Source: Paenibacillus tyrphae (GTDB taxonomy: Bacteria; Bacillota; Bacilli; Paenibacillales; NBRC-103111). From it: DNA of 64,000 bases. The stretch covers positions 62,001 to 126,000 of the forward strand of contig NZ_JAMZAW010000016.1 in the NCBI RefSeq assembly GCF_024158745.1, given 5' to 3'. Shown here one piece after another: positions 27,228 to 35,839 of this stretch (the stretch's first letter is position 1; each line of letters starts with the position of its first letter). The translations under genes and the position numbers were made by a program. The notes under the pieces are model-generated. The model did no database searches. It worked only from the letters and a program-made list of their open reading frames with translations, and was not told where the DNA came from.

Positions 27228-28850
27228 ATGTACAAAATCATGATTGTGGACGACGAAGCGATCGTACGCGAGGGCATCAAGGAGCATATCGATTGGAACG
27301 GGCTTGGTTTCGAGCTCGTAGGCGATTATGCGAGCGGCCGGGAAGCGTGGGAAGCGATGGAGCAGCTCAGACCGGACCTCGTGCTGTCGGATATTTGCAT
27401 GCCGTTTATGGACGGGCTGGAGCTGACGCGGCTCATCCGGACCCGGTACCCTTTCGTGAAGGTGATCATCCTGACCGGCTTCGACGATTTCGATTATGCG
27501 CAGCAGGCGCTGCGGCTCAAAGCTTATGACTTTATTTTGAAACCGATTACAGCGGCCGACCTTCGCGCGCTGCTGACGAAAGTGAAAGGCGAGCTCGACG
27601 AGGAGACCCGCCAGCGGGAAGATTTGACGCGGCTGCACATGCAATTGAACCAAAGTCTGCCCCTGCTGAAGGAACGCTTTCTCGAACGATGGGCGACGAC
27701 CACCATGGGGGATATGGAAATCCGCGAGCGGCTCCGCTATTTCGGGCTTCCCGAGCCTCTGCCCGACTATGTGGCGATGGTCGTCGACATCGACGATTTC
27801 GGCGGCGGCGGCCACCTGCCCTCCGACCAGGATCAGGAGCTGCTGCGCTTTGCCGTGTACAACATGGTCCAGGAAATCGTGGGCCAGGAGAATGGAATCG
27901 CGTTTCGTACCCGCGAGGAGCGCGTTGTGGCCATCGTGTCCGGGCTTGCAGCCATGCCTCTGTACGAGCTCGCGTACCAGCTCGCCGAAACGATCCGGCA
28001 GTTTGTCGAGAAATATTTGAAACTGACCGTAAGCATAGGCGTCGGACGCGTATGCGGCGCGCTGGAGCAGCTTCCCCTCTCTTACAAAAGCGCCCTGTCC
28101 GCGCTCGAATACCGGCTGCTGCTCGGCAAAAACCAAGTGATCGGCATCGTCGATATGGAGGGACAGCCGCCCGCCGCTCCGGACAACGGCGCGGAATGGA
28201 ACCGGCTGCTTGCCTCCGCCGTGAAAACGGGCACAACCGCAGACGTTCACCTCTTGATCGAGCAGTTGGTCACCCACTTGAAAACGTCCCGGATGCCGAT
28301 CGAAGCGTGCTATTGGCAGATCCAGTCGGTGATCGTCACGCTGACGAATACGGTCCGGGAGCTCGGAGCGGACGAACCGCGCGCAGCCGTAGGCGAGCGC
28401 AATTGGCTGACGGACGTGTACCGGTTCAAAACGCTGGACGAAATCCTAGACTGGCTGAAGCACATTCTAAGCCTGGCGCTGAACCAAATTTCCGAGCAGC
28501 GAAACCGCCTGACGCATATGCAGGTGCTGCGGGCCACCGAGTATATTCACGAGCATTACGCGAACGAGAAGCTCTCCCTGCAGGAGCTGTGCCGGCATAC
28601 GCTCATGAGCACCAGCTATTTCAGCACCGTGTTCAAGCAGCAGCTCGGTGAAACGTTCGTCGAATATTTGACGCGGGTGCGCATCGACAAGGCGAAGGAG
28701 CTGCTGCTGCATACCCCGCTCAAATCCTATGAGATTGCGGCGCAGGTCGGCTATGCCGATCCGAACTATTTCAGCCTGATCTTCAAGAAGCACTCCGGCC
28801 TCACGCCGACGGAATACCGGGATAACGCGACCAAGGAGCCACGCCAATGA
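27228..28850 (+). CDS. YesN-type response regulator with AraC DNA-binding domain
   Basis: This transcription factor of a YesM/YesN two-component system has 540 residues. The receiver domain (1-120) shows the phospho-acceptor Asp in LVLSDICMPFMDG, GFDDFDYAQQAL and the Lys in FILKPIT. A central region (about 150-420) has no clear motif. The C-terminal AraC domain shows SLQELCRHTLMSTSYFSTVF and YEIAAQVGYADPNYFSLIF. The ATG at 27228 follows CCGGGGGTGCGC; the GTG six bases earlier is also possible. Its stop overlaps the YesM start (ATGA). It probably activates the sugar transport genes downstream. Confidence 0.92.
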   Translation: MYKIMIVDDEAIVREGIKEHIDWNGLGFELVGDYASGREAWEAMEQLRPDLVLSDICMPFMDGLELTRLIRTRYPFVKVIILTGFDDFDYAQQALRLKAYDFILKPITAADLRALLTKVKGELDEETRQREDLTRLHMQLNQSLPLLKERFLERWATTTMGDMEIRERLRYFGLPEPLPDYVAMVVDIDDFGGGGHLPSDQDQELLRFAVYNMVQEIVGQENGIAFRTREERVVAIVSGLAAMPLYELAYQLAETIRQFVEKYLKLTVSIGVGRVCGALEQLPLSYKSALSALEYRLLLGKNQVIGIVDMEGQPPAAPDNGAEWNRLLASAVKTGTTADVHLLIEQLVTHLKTSRMPIEACYWQIQSVIVTLTNTVRELGADEPRAAVGERNWLTDVYRFKTLDEILDWLKHILSLALNQISEQRNRLTHMQVLRATEYIHEHYANEKLSLQELCRHTLMSTSYFSTVFKQQLGETFVEYLTRVRIDKAKELLLHTPLKSYEIAAQVGYADPNYFSLIFKKHSGLTPTEYRDNATKEPRQ

Positions 28851-30622
28851 AGCCGATGCTCCGCCCTCCGCTGCCACGGTTCCAATTCAAGAGCATCCGC
28901 TCCAGCATCGCTGCGGCTTTTTCCTGCTTGATTCTCGTCTCCGTCGGCATCACCAGCTTCATCTCCTACCGGCTGTCCGCCGACGCCGTGGAGAAAAATT
29001 CGCAAGCCTACCTCTCGGAAGTCATGAAGCAGGTCGGCGCCAACATCCAGTCCTACTTCACGAACATGGAAAACATCTCCACCCTGGCCCTAACGAACAA
29101 AGACGTCAAATATTTTATCTCCAACACGGTGTTCATCAGCGAGGCCGACCGCCGGATATACGAGAAACGCATTTCGGACATGTTCCAGTCGATTCTGTAC
29201 ACCCGCAAAGACATCGCCTCCATCATGGTGTTCGGATACAACGGCAAGTTCGTGTCAGACCGGCGCAGCACCAGCCTCAATCCGAACGCGAGACCGGAGG
29301 AGCAGCTCTGGTACAAGCAAGCGAAGCAGGAAGGCGGCAAGCCGGTCGTCTCCTCCTCCCACGTCCAGCATGTGATCCAGAACGAATATCGCTGGGTCGT
29401 CTCCCTCAGCCGGGAGCTGAAAAGCACCGACGGGATCGCGGGGGAAGGCATTTTTCTCGTCGATCTCAACTTGAGCGTCATCAGCGAAATCTGCAGCCAG
29501 GTCAACCTCGGCAAGCGGGGCTACGTGTTCATTGTCGACAACGGCGGCAACATCGTCTACCACCCGCAGCAGCAGCTCATCTACAGCAACCTGAAAAGCG
29601 AGCTGATCGACAAGGTGATGCATACGGAAAGCTTCGTCGCGTACGACGGCGACGAATCGCGGATCTACTCGGTCCACGATACGAAATTCGGCTGGAAAAT
29701 CGTCGGCGTCGCCTACACGGACGAGCTCGTCACCAACAAGCACACGATTCAAGGCTCGTTCCTGCTGCTGGCCGTCTTCGGGCTGGCGATCACCCTGCTG
29801 CTGTCGTTTGTGCTCTCGCACCGGTTTTCCAAGCCGATCAAGAACCTTCAGGATAAGATGAAGCAGGTGGAAAAAGGCAACTTCGACATTCGCGCCGAGA
29901 TCGAGCAGCAGAACGAGATCGGCCAGCTCGGGCGCACGTTCAACCTGATGGTCGGCCACACGAAGGAGCTGATGAGCGAAATCATCCGCAACGAGGAAAC
30001 GAAGCGCAAAAGCGAGCTCAAGGTACTTCAAGCGCAGATCAATCCGCATTTTCTGTACAATACGCTCGATTCGATCATCTGGATGGCCGAGGGCAAAAAG
30101 CATGAGGAAGTCGTGCTCATGACCTCCGCGCTCGCCAAGCTGTTCCGCGCCAGCATCAACAAAAGCGACGAGCTCGTGCCCCTCTTCATCGAAATCGAGC
30201 ATATCCGCAGCTATCTGCTGATCCAGAAGATGAGGTACAAGGAAAAGCTGGATTACCGGATCGACGTCTCCCAAGACATTATGGCCTGCAAAACGATCAA
30301 AATTTTGCTCCAGCCCTTCGTCGAAAACGCCATCTACCACGGGATCAAAAACAAACCGGGGTGCGGACTCATCACCATTGCGGGCAGGGAGAAAGACGGC
30401 AAGATCGTGTTCACCATCGAGGACAACGGCCTCGGCATGACACCGGACCAGCTGCGGCACATTCTGGTGCCGAAGACGGGAACGGAGCGCGGCACGGGCG
30501 TAGGCATCGCCAACGTTCACGAGCGGATTCAGCTTTATTTCGGGACGAGCTACGGCGTGAGCTTCGAAAGCGAACCGGAGAAGGGCACCCGGGTCACGCT
30601 GACGATCCCGAAAAGCGAGTAG
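28847..30622 (+). CDS. YesM-type sensor histidine kinase
   Basis: This membrane sensor phosphorylates the adjacent YesN regulator. It has 591 residues: a membrane segment (about 20-42), an extracytoplasmic double-Cache-like domain (about 45-295), a second segment (SFLLLAVFGLAITLLLSFVL), HAMP, then the His_kinase domain with the phospho-acceptor His in QINPHFLYNTLDSIIWM and a HATPase domain with DNGLGM and GTGVGIANV. ATGA overlap with yesN indicates translational coupling. The ligand is unknown; the neighbouring binding proteins suggest a carbohydrate. Confidence 0.93.
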   Translation: MKPMLRPPLPRFQFKSIRSSIAAAFSCLILVSVGITSFISYRLSADAVEKNSQAYLSEVMKQVGANIQSYFTNMENISTLALTNKDVKYFISNTVFISEADRRIYEKRISDMFQSILYTRKDIASIMVFGYNGKFVSDRRSTSLNPNARPEEQLWYKQAKQEGGKPVVSSSHVQHVIQNEYRWVVSLSRELKSTDGIAGEGIFLVDLNLSVISEICSQVNLGKRGYVFIVDNGGNIVYHPQQQLIYSNLKSELIDKVMHTESFVAYDGDESRIYSVHDTKFGWKIVGVAYTDELVTNKHTIQGSFLLLAVFGLAITLLLSFVLSHRFSKPIKNLQDKMKQVEKGNFDIRAEIEQQNEIGQLGRTFNLMVGHTKELMSEIIRNEETKRKSELKVLQAQINPHFLYNTLDSIIWMAEGKKHEEVVLMTSALAKLFRASINKSDELVPLFIEIEHIRSYLLIQKMRYKEKLDYRIDVSQDIMACKTIKILLQPFVENAIYHGIKNKPGCGLITIAGREKDGKIVFTIEDNGLGMTPDQLRHILVPKTGTERGTGVGIANVHERIQLYFGTSYGVSFESEPEKGTRVTLTIPKSE

Positions 30623-30636
30623 GAAAGGAGCAGCCG

Positions 30637-31623
30637 ATGCAGACGCATAAAAAAATCGTGTGGATGCTAGTGCCCCTCTTGGCCTTGGGCGCCTATACCG
30701 CCATCCTGCTCCAGTCCGTCCGGACCGAAAGCGGCAAGGACAAGAGCATTATCGTCATTATGAAAAGCAACGATATCCGCACGGAATTTTGGCAGACGGT
30801 CCGGGCCGGGGCGAAGACGGCCGCCAAAGAATTTCAGGCGAAGGCGGACATTCGCGGCCCCTTGCAGGAAACCGACGTGCACGAGCAAATCGGCCTCGTG
30901 GAGCAAGCGATCGCGGAGAAGCCCCAAGCGATCGTGCTGGCCCCCGCCGACAACGATCTGCTCGTTCCTGTAGCGGAGAAGGTGCGCCAAGCCGGAATCA
31001 AGCTGGTCGTGATCGATTCGCCGTTGGACGGCAATCCCGGCGACAGCTTTATCGCCAGCAACAATCTGGACGCAGGCCGAAAAGCCGGACGGGCGCTGGT
31101 CTCCATGACCAATGGCCGGCCCGCCGTGGCGATCCTTAGCGACAAGGGCGGCTCGCCCACCGCCACAGACCGGGAAAACGGCGTTCGGGAGGTGCTCGCC
31201 GCCGACCCGCCGGCGGCCGTCGTCGGCACGCGGTATGCTGCGAATCAGGAGGAGCTGGCCTACCAAGCGACCAAGCAGTTGCTGGCCGACCACCCGGAGA
31301 TTAACGGCATGATCTGCCTGAACGAGACGGCTACCTTGGGAGCCGCCAAAGCGATCAAGGAACTGAACAAAAGCGCCTCGGTCAAGCTCGTCGGCTTCGG
31401 AGCTTCGATCTATGAGATCAAGCTGCTGGAGGAAGGCGCGCTGCATGCCACGCTGGTCCAGAAGCCTTTTAACATCGGTTATTTGGGCGTAAAGGCGGCT
31501 GTGGAGCTCATCGACGGGAAAAATGCGAACCCGCGCGACAACATCGATTCGACGGTCGTCACCAAGGAGAACATGTACGATCCGGAGAATCAAAAGCTGC
31601 TCTTCCCTTTTGTGGAAAGGTAA
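30637..31623 (+). CDS. Membrane-anchored sugar-binding protein (RbsB/LacI-type fold)
   Basis: This periplasmic-binding-protein-like protein has 328 residues with an uncleaved-looking N-terminal segment (about 8-26, no lipobox Cys) and a type I binding fold. Typical blocks are IIVIMKSNDIRTEFWQTV, AIAEKPQAIVLAPADNDLL, IDSPLDG, SNNLDAGRKAGRAL and ALHATLVQKPFNIGYLG. Proteins like this beside YesM/LytS kinases can present a sugar to the sensor rather than to a transporter; that role is inferred here from position. It starts 14 bases after yesM behind GGAAAGGAG. Confidence 0.85.
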   Translation: MQTHKKIVWMLVPLLALGAYTAILLQSVRTESGKDKSIIVIMKSNDIRTEFWQTVRAGAKTAAKEFQAKADIRGPLQETDVHEQIGLVEQAIAEKPQAIVLAPADNDLLVPVAEKVRQAGIKLVVIDSPLDGNPGDSFIASNNLDAGRKAGRALVSMTNGRPAVAILSDKGGSPTATDRENGVREVLAADPPAAVVGTRYAANQEELAYQATKQLLADHPEINGMICLNETATLGAAKAIKELNKSASVKLVGFGASIYEIKLLEEGALHATLVQKPFNIGYLGVKAAVELIDGKNANPRDNIDSTVVTKENMYDPENQKLLFPFVER

Positions 31624-31674
31624 GGAAACCATGCCCCGGCTCGGGCGATCAATCCAAGAATCGAGGTGGACCGA

Positions 31675-32943
31675 ATGAACCGACGGAAGCCCGCCGCAGT
31701 GGCCGTGTCGGCCACGCTGCCGCTGCTGCTGATGCCGCTGTCCGGCTGCGGGATCGACTCTTCCCCTTCTCCCGCTCTGGCGGAGCAGAAGGCGTTGATC
31801 CAGTTCTTGGCCGCGGAGTACAGCACGGATACGCGGCCGCTGCTGGAGAGCATCGTGAAAGATTTCGAAGCGAAATATCCGAACATTGACGTCGAGCTGC
31901 AGGTGGCGAATTGGGACATCCTCGACGGCGTCTATACGACCATGATCAGCAAGAACCAGCCGCCGGACCTGTTGAATACGAACGTGTACGCCCATTTTGC
32001 CAAGGACGGCCTGCTCAACGACTGGAACGAAATCCTGTCCCCGGAGCTGAAGGCGGACCTTCTTCCCAAGTTTCTGCAAATGGATTATTGGAACGGCGCC
32101 CAATACGCGATCCCTTATCTCGCCACTGTCCGCAACCTGTATTACAACAAGGACATTTTTGATGACATCGGGCTGACCGAGCCGCCGAAAACGTGGTCCG
32201 AGCTGGTCGAGACGGCGCGGAAAATCAAGCAGACGGGAAAAGCCGAAGGCTTCGGCGTGGACTTGACGGACAACGAAAGCCAAGCCTACTTGTCCTATTT
32301 CTTCTTCGGAGCGGGCGGAGGCTGGATGAAGGACGGGCAGTGGACGATCAATTCGCCGGAAAACGTCGAAGGGCTGACCTTTCTGAAGTCGCTTTACGAC
32401 CAAGGGCTGACCGATACCGAGCCGACCGTCACGACACGCGACGAGAAGCACCGCATTCTCGGGAACGGAAAGCTCGGGACGATGATTTCGGGCAATTATT
32501 TCACTTCCGTCGTTCCCAAAGAATTTCCCGGTCTGAAATGGGGCATCGGACCGATGCCGGTCAAGGACGGAACCCCGCCCATCTCCTTCGGCGTGCAGGA
32601 TGTGCTGGTGTCCTTCAAGACGGATCATACGAACAAAGAGGCGCTTTCCAAATTCATCAGCTTTCTATACGACGATGCGCGCTACGAGAACCTTATTCTG
32701 CGCGAAGGCTTCCTGCCGGTGACCAAATCCGTAGGAGACAAGCTTGCGGCCAAGGACAAGAACGTAAAAGACAGCCTCGAAGCGCTGCAGACGGCCAAAT
32801 TTTATCCTGTCAACCACCCTGCCTGGCAGAAGGTCATGGACGGAACGCGAAAGATGGGTCAAGCCGTCCTGGTCGACCACATGCCGCCCCAAGCCGCCCT
32901 CGATCAGCTTCAGCAGATCGCCCTCACGAAAAGCAGGGAATAA
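31675..32943 (+). CDS. Lipoprotein solute-binding protein of a carbohydrate ABC transporter (family 1)
   Basis: This extracytoplasmic lipoprotein binds an oligosaccharide or sugar for an ABC importer. It has 422 residues with the lipobox LSGC at about residues 22-25. Family-1 features are LLESIVKDFEAKYPNIDVEL, DLLNTNVYAHFAKDG, YAIPYLATVRNLYYNKDIFD and PPKTWSELVETARKI. ATG 31675 follows GAGGTGG. It is the last gene of the yesN operon and has no permease directly downstream; the next permeases are after the phage debris. Confidence 0.9.
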   Translation: MNRRKPAAVAVSATLPLLLMPLSGCGIDSSPSPALAEQKALIQFLAAEYSTDTRPLLESIVKDFEAKYPNIDVELQVANWDILDGVYTTMISKNQPPDLLNTNVYAHFAKDGLLNDWNEILSPELKADLLPKFLQMDYWNGAQYAIPYLATVRNLYYNKDIFDDIGLTEPPKTWSELVETARKIKQTGKAEGFGVDLTDNESQAYLSYFFFGAGGGWMKDGQWTINSPENVEGLTFLKSLYDQGLTDTEPTVTTRDEKHRILGNGKLGTMISGNYFTSVVPKEFPGLKWGIGPMPVKDGTPPISFGVQDVLVSFKTDHTNKEALSKFISFLYDDARYENLILREGFLPVTKSVGDKLAAKDKNVKDSLEALQTAKFYPVNHPAWQKVMDGTRKMGQAVLVDHMPPQAALDQLQQIALTKSRE

Positions 32944-33062
32944 TGTGATGGGAATCCAATACTAAAAAAGCGTTTGAATGGTAGTGGTCAGTGCCTATCT
33001 CTTCGAATAAAGGTTTTGGGAACGCATGGAAAAATTTTTAAAACAAATAGGACCGCATACAA

Positions 33063-33245
33063 ACATACATCGTATCCGGGCGTAATCTCGAACGTGAGGC
33101 CATGAGGTATTTTAGCGGTCTCGCCGGGCGCGATCACAAAGTCCTCGACCGCGACAGGATCGAAAGCGGCAGCGCCGGCCGTGGCGTAAGTAGGTACGGT
33201 AGCGTGTGGGTGGAGTTTACGGATTTTAACGTTAAGTGAAGGCAT
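33063..33245 (-). pseudogene. dUTPase gene fragment (N-terminal third)
   Basis: The first 60 residues read as a phage or bacillary dUTP diphosphatase: MPSLNVKIRKLHPHATVPTY, TAGAAAFD with the conserved Asp, and APGETAKIPHGLTFEITPGY. Normally motif III with the sugar-binding Tyr follows; here the similarity ends after TPGYDV and unrelated AT-rich sequence follows to a stop at 32988. An intact enzyme has about 140-150 residues, so this is a broken remnant of a prophage. Confidence 0.75.
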
Positions 33246-33249
33246 CGGG

Positions 33250-33372
33250 ACTTCCGTTGTAGCGCGGCCGTCAGAGCCGTCGCCGCACGCCGGGCAGTGG
33301 TAAAGAGTGTCACTCTGCGTGGGTTTTCGACCTCGATAATACCGTCTCCGTAATCCTCTAAAGAATCTGTTA
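33250..33372 (-). pseudogene. Phage gene fragment upstream of the dUTPase remnant
   Basis: On the minus strand one frame reads EDYGDGIIEVENPRRV and a second, shifted frame reads TLYHCPACGDGSDGRATTEV up to the dUTPase start. The CPAC pair suggests half of a zinc-binding motif. The frame change and missing ends mark it as decayed. Start, stop and family are unknown. Confidence 0.4.
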
Positions 33373-33423
33373 GAATATACCGATGCCAGTATTTATAACA
33401 ATCTTATAGGGGGCGGAATAATT

Positions 33424-33867
33424 ATGGGATATAAACTTAGTGTCTCTGATGCATCTATTGACGAGATTCGATCTCTTTCGGCGGACTCGCTTTTACTGAG
33501 AAAAGGCACCTTAGAAGCAAAAATTGAAGGTGGCAAACAAAGTGCTTATATACCAGTCATTATTGGGCTCATTATAACTTTCTGTACCTACTTCATTAAG
33601 GATGTTATTCCTACTTGGGGGATTTTAAGTCCATCCACTATAACTACTTTGGGAATAATAGTGTATTGCGCTATAGGATTCTCATCTTCGTTGCTATTCT
33701 TAAAAATTATTCGAGAAGTAGCGAGGGACGTGCTAGAACTGAAATTTGTAGAAAAAAGAATTGCAGACCTAGAAAAAGTCAAACAAAAGAGAGAATCTAG
33801 GTTGGAACAGAGGTATAGTAAGAAGCAAACTTCGGCCTCGTCTCCTCGACCACACGCCAGCCGCTAG
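33424..33867 (+). CDS. AT-rich hypothetical two-segment membrane protein
   Basis: This 147-residue protein has an N-terminal soluble part (about 1-38), two membrane segments (AYIPVIIGLIITFCTYFI and TLGIIVYCAIGFSSSLLFL) and a charged coiled-coil tail (LELKFVEKRIADLEKVKQKR). It has much lower GC than its neighbours and lies in the opposite orientation to flanking phage fragments. The last 15 codons run antisense into one of these fragments, so the native C-terminus may be lost. ATAGGGGGCGG precedes the ATG. The function is unknown. Confidence 0.65.
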   Translation: MGYKLSVSDASIDEIRSLSADSLLLRKGTLEAKIEGGKQSAYIPVIIGLIITFCTYFIKDVIPTWGILSPSTITTLGIIVYCAIGFSSSLLFLKIIREVARDVLELKFVEKRIADLEKVKQKRESRLEQRYSKKQTSASSPRPHASR

Positions 33868-33955
33868 CGGTTCCTTTCTGCGGCATCGTCTTCACGAACT
33901 CTGACGCGAACATTGCGTATTGCTTGTCGTCTTCGCCTTCTAGAACATGTTTCGC
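33823..33955 (-). pseudogene. Phage gene fragment
   Basis: The minus strand reads AKHVLEGEDDKQYAMFASEF followed by VKTMPQKGTASGWRVVEETR without a start or a stop in the block. It has the GC content and orientation of the dUTPase remnant, so both probably belonged to one prophage segment that was split by the AT-rich gene at 33424-33867. The function is unknown. Confidence 0.5.
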
Positions 33956-34033
33956 CTACATGAAACAAGCTTCCTTGTTTTGGAAGATTAGAGTGTTTAA
34001 GAAAGATCTTTTGACAAAAATAGAGAAACATAC

Positions 34034-34159
34034 GGAGGTGGGGTATCTACTGGAGGAGCGATAGCGTTCGCCTTTGTCTGTGGGAAATATCCGCTGTTAA
34101 GCGGCTTCAATCAAAGTTTCCCACTGACAACAGCGACCGGAAGTAGATACCCCACCCCC
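34034..34159. repeat. Nested inverted repeat (structured element)
   Basis: Three stems are nested. The outer arms GGTGGGGTATCTACT (34037-34051) and AGTAGATACCCCACC (34142-34156) pair perfectly over 15 bases. Within it, 34074-34087 pairs with 34117-34130 over 13 of 14 positions, and a central CCGCT-GTTA-AGCGG hairpin lies at 34091-34104. The left internal loop has its own GCGA/TCGC mini-hairpin. No coding frame fits. It may be a dispersed palindromic repeat or a structured RNA. Confidence 0.7.
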
Positions 34160-34203
34160 TCGTAACCTCTATTACCTTGATTGACTACTTTCTCGACACT
34201 CTG

Positions 34204-34232
34204 AATAAGCTTCCTTGCATAGGAAGCTTATT
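34204..34232. terminator. Perfect hairpin, terminator-like
   Basis: AATAAGCTTCCT and AGGAAGCTTATT pair perfectly over 12 bases around TGCAT. Only a weak T run follows (TCATTTG), so its role as terminator is uncertain. It lies between the nested repeat and the next operon. Confidence 0.5.
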
Positions 34233-34371
34233 TCATTTGTTTGAGTGACGATTATCATAAAAAAATAAAGAACTCTTGGAAGATATTCAATGGAGCTTTT
34301 GCATCAAACCTCCTAAGATAAGGTTACGCAATCAATGTATGCCTTAGAGATCCTATTTTAGGAGGGTTTGT

Positions 34372-35760
34372 ATGATGAAAAAAGCATTAACCAAAAGCGC
34401 GGCCTTGGGTATGGCCTCCCTGCTTTGTGCGCTTTCGCTGGCCGGCTGCGGGGGCGCACCGGCCGCTAAACCGGCAGACACGGCCAAGCCGGGCGAAGCC
34501 GCCAAGCCCGCCGACGGAGCGAAGCCTGCGGACGGGGCCAAACCGGCGGACGGCACCAAAATCGCGGGCGACTTCGAGATTCAATACTTCGTCGGCGGCT
34601 ACGGCGACGCCTGGTGGAAAGAAGTGATCGGCGAGTTCCAGAAGAAGTACCCGGACCTGAAAATCAAGCAATCGGCCGGCTCGCAGATCAACGACCAAAT
34701 GAAGCCGCGCTGGATTCAAGGCAATCCGCCCGACGTCGTCTACATCGATGGAGCCGGGTCGAACGAAGCCCAGATGGTCAAGGACGATCAGCTCATGGAC
34801 ATCTCCGACTGGGTGAAAACCGCGAAAAACGTTGACGGCGACAAGCTGACGGACCAATTGATCGCCCCTCCTCAAGATTTCAACGGCAAAAACTTTACGA
34901 TCCCGCTCGTCTTCGGCTCTTGGGGCACGTTCTACGACGAAGCGCTGTTCAAGAAGAACGGCTGGACCGTTCCGACCGATTGGGACAGCTTCCTCGCCAC
35001 CAGCGAGAAGATCAAAGCCTCCGGCATCAATCCTTACATCCATACCGGCAAATACCCGTACTACATCGTCGGCGGGCTGGTCAACTCCGGCTTCGTGTCC
35101 GAGAACGGCGACAATCCGCAAATTTTGAAGGATCAGGAAGCCGCGAAGGAAAAAGCGTTCAAAAACGACGCCGTCGCCAAAACGCTGCAAAAGCTGGTCG
35201 TTATGCGGGACAAAGGGTACTTTGACAATGCCTCCTTCGGCATCAATCACACCGATTCGCAAATGCTGTTCCTCCAGCGTAAAGACGCCATGATTCCGAA
35301 CGGGCTGTGGCTGGAGAACGAAATGAAGAAGGACGTCCCGGCCGACTTCAAATTCGGCTTCCTTCCTTCCGTCATGCAGAAGCCGGGCGGCAAAAGCATT
35401 GCCATTCCATACACGAGCAATATCGCCATCGCGAAGAAAGCGAAAAACCCCGAAGCGGCCAAAGCGTTCGTGCAGTTCATTTTCACGAAGAAAACGGCCA
35501 CCCGCTGGGCGGAGCTGACCGGAGCCATCATGAACGTGAAGGCCGACCTCGAAGCGACAAGCGCCAGCGGCGTCGTGAAAACGGCCATGAAATATTTCAA
35601 CAGCAGCAACACCATCGTCGCCCCCGTATTCAAGCTGAACGCCGACTTGGAGCAGGCCGAGAATGACGCCACGATCGCGCTGCTGCAAAAGAAAATTACG
35701 CCGGACGAATGGATGGACCGCATGGAGAAAGCCGCCGCTAAAGTCAGAGGAAGCAAATAG
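34372..35760 (+). CDS. Lipoprotein solute-binding protein of a carbohydrate ABC importer
   Basis: This lipoprotein captures a sugar or oligosaccharide for the two permeases downstream. It has 462 residues. The signal peptide ends at lipobox LAGC (about residues 23-26). A linker with three tandem KPADG(A/T) units (about 42-62) precedes a family-1 binding fold with YPDLKIKQSAGSQINDQMKP, PPDVVYIDGAGSNEAQ, WGTFYDEALFKKNGW and YTSNIAIAKKAKNPEAAKAF. AGGAGGGTTTGT precedes the ATG; the second Met two bases on is an equal choice. It is the first gene of a three-gene operon. Confidence 0.92.
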   Translation: MMKKALTKSAALGMASLLCALSLAGCGGAPAAKPADTAKPGEAAKPADGAKPADGAKPADGTKIAGDFEIQYFVGGYGDAWWKEVIGEFQKKYPDLKIKQSAGSQINDQMKPRWIQGNPPDVVYIDGAGSNEAQMVKDDQLMDISDWVKTAKNVDGDKLTDQLIAPPQDFNGKNFTIPLVFGSWGTFYDEALFKKNGWTVPTDWDSFLATSEKIKASGINPYIHTGKYPYYIVGGLVNSGFVSENGDNPQILKDQEAAKEKAFKNDAVAKTLQKLVVMRDKGYFDNASFGINHTDSQMLFLQRKDAMIPNGLWLENEMKKDVPADFKFGFLPSVMQKPGGKSIAIPYTSNIAIAKKAKNPEAAKAFVQFIFTKKTATRWAELTGAIMNVKADLEATSASGVVKTAMKYFNSSNTIVAPVFKLNADLEQAENDATIALLQKKITPDEWMDRMEKAAAKVRGSK

Positions 35761-35839
35761 CGTCTCGACCCGGGAACGATCGGCAGGACCTCTTCCTGCC
35801 GATTTGTTTCTTCCAATCCCTAGCAGTGGAGGATGTCTT

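Noticed and set aside
26906-27529. 207-residue plus-strand frame before yesN
   Set aside because: Most of it is a shadow of yesN and the upstream part has no ribosome binding site or family.
30667-32628. Very long open frame on the minus strand opposite the sugar-binding genes
   Set aside because: It is a GC-rich shadow of two well-recognised plus-strand genes, with no start signal and no family motif. The same applies to 34387-35910 (-), 511-1722 (-) and 7558-9357 (+).
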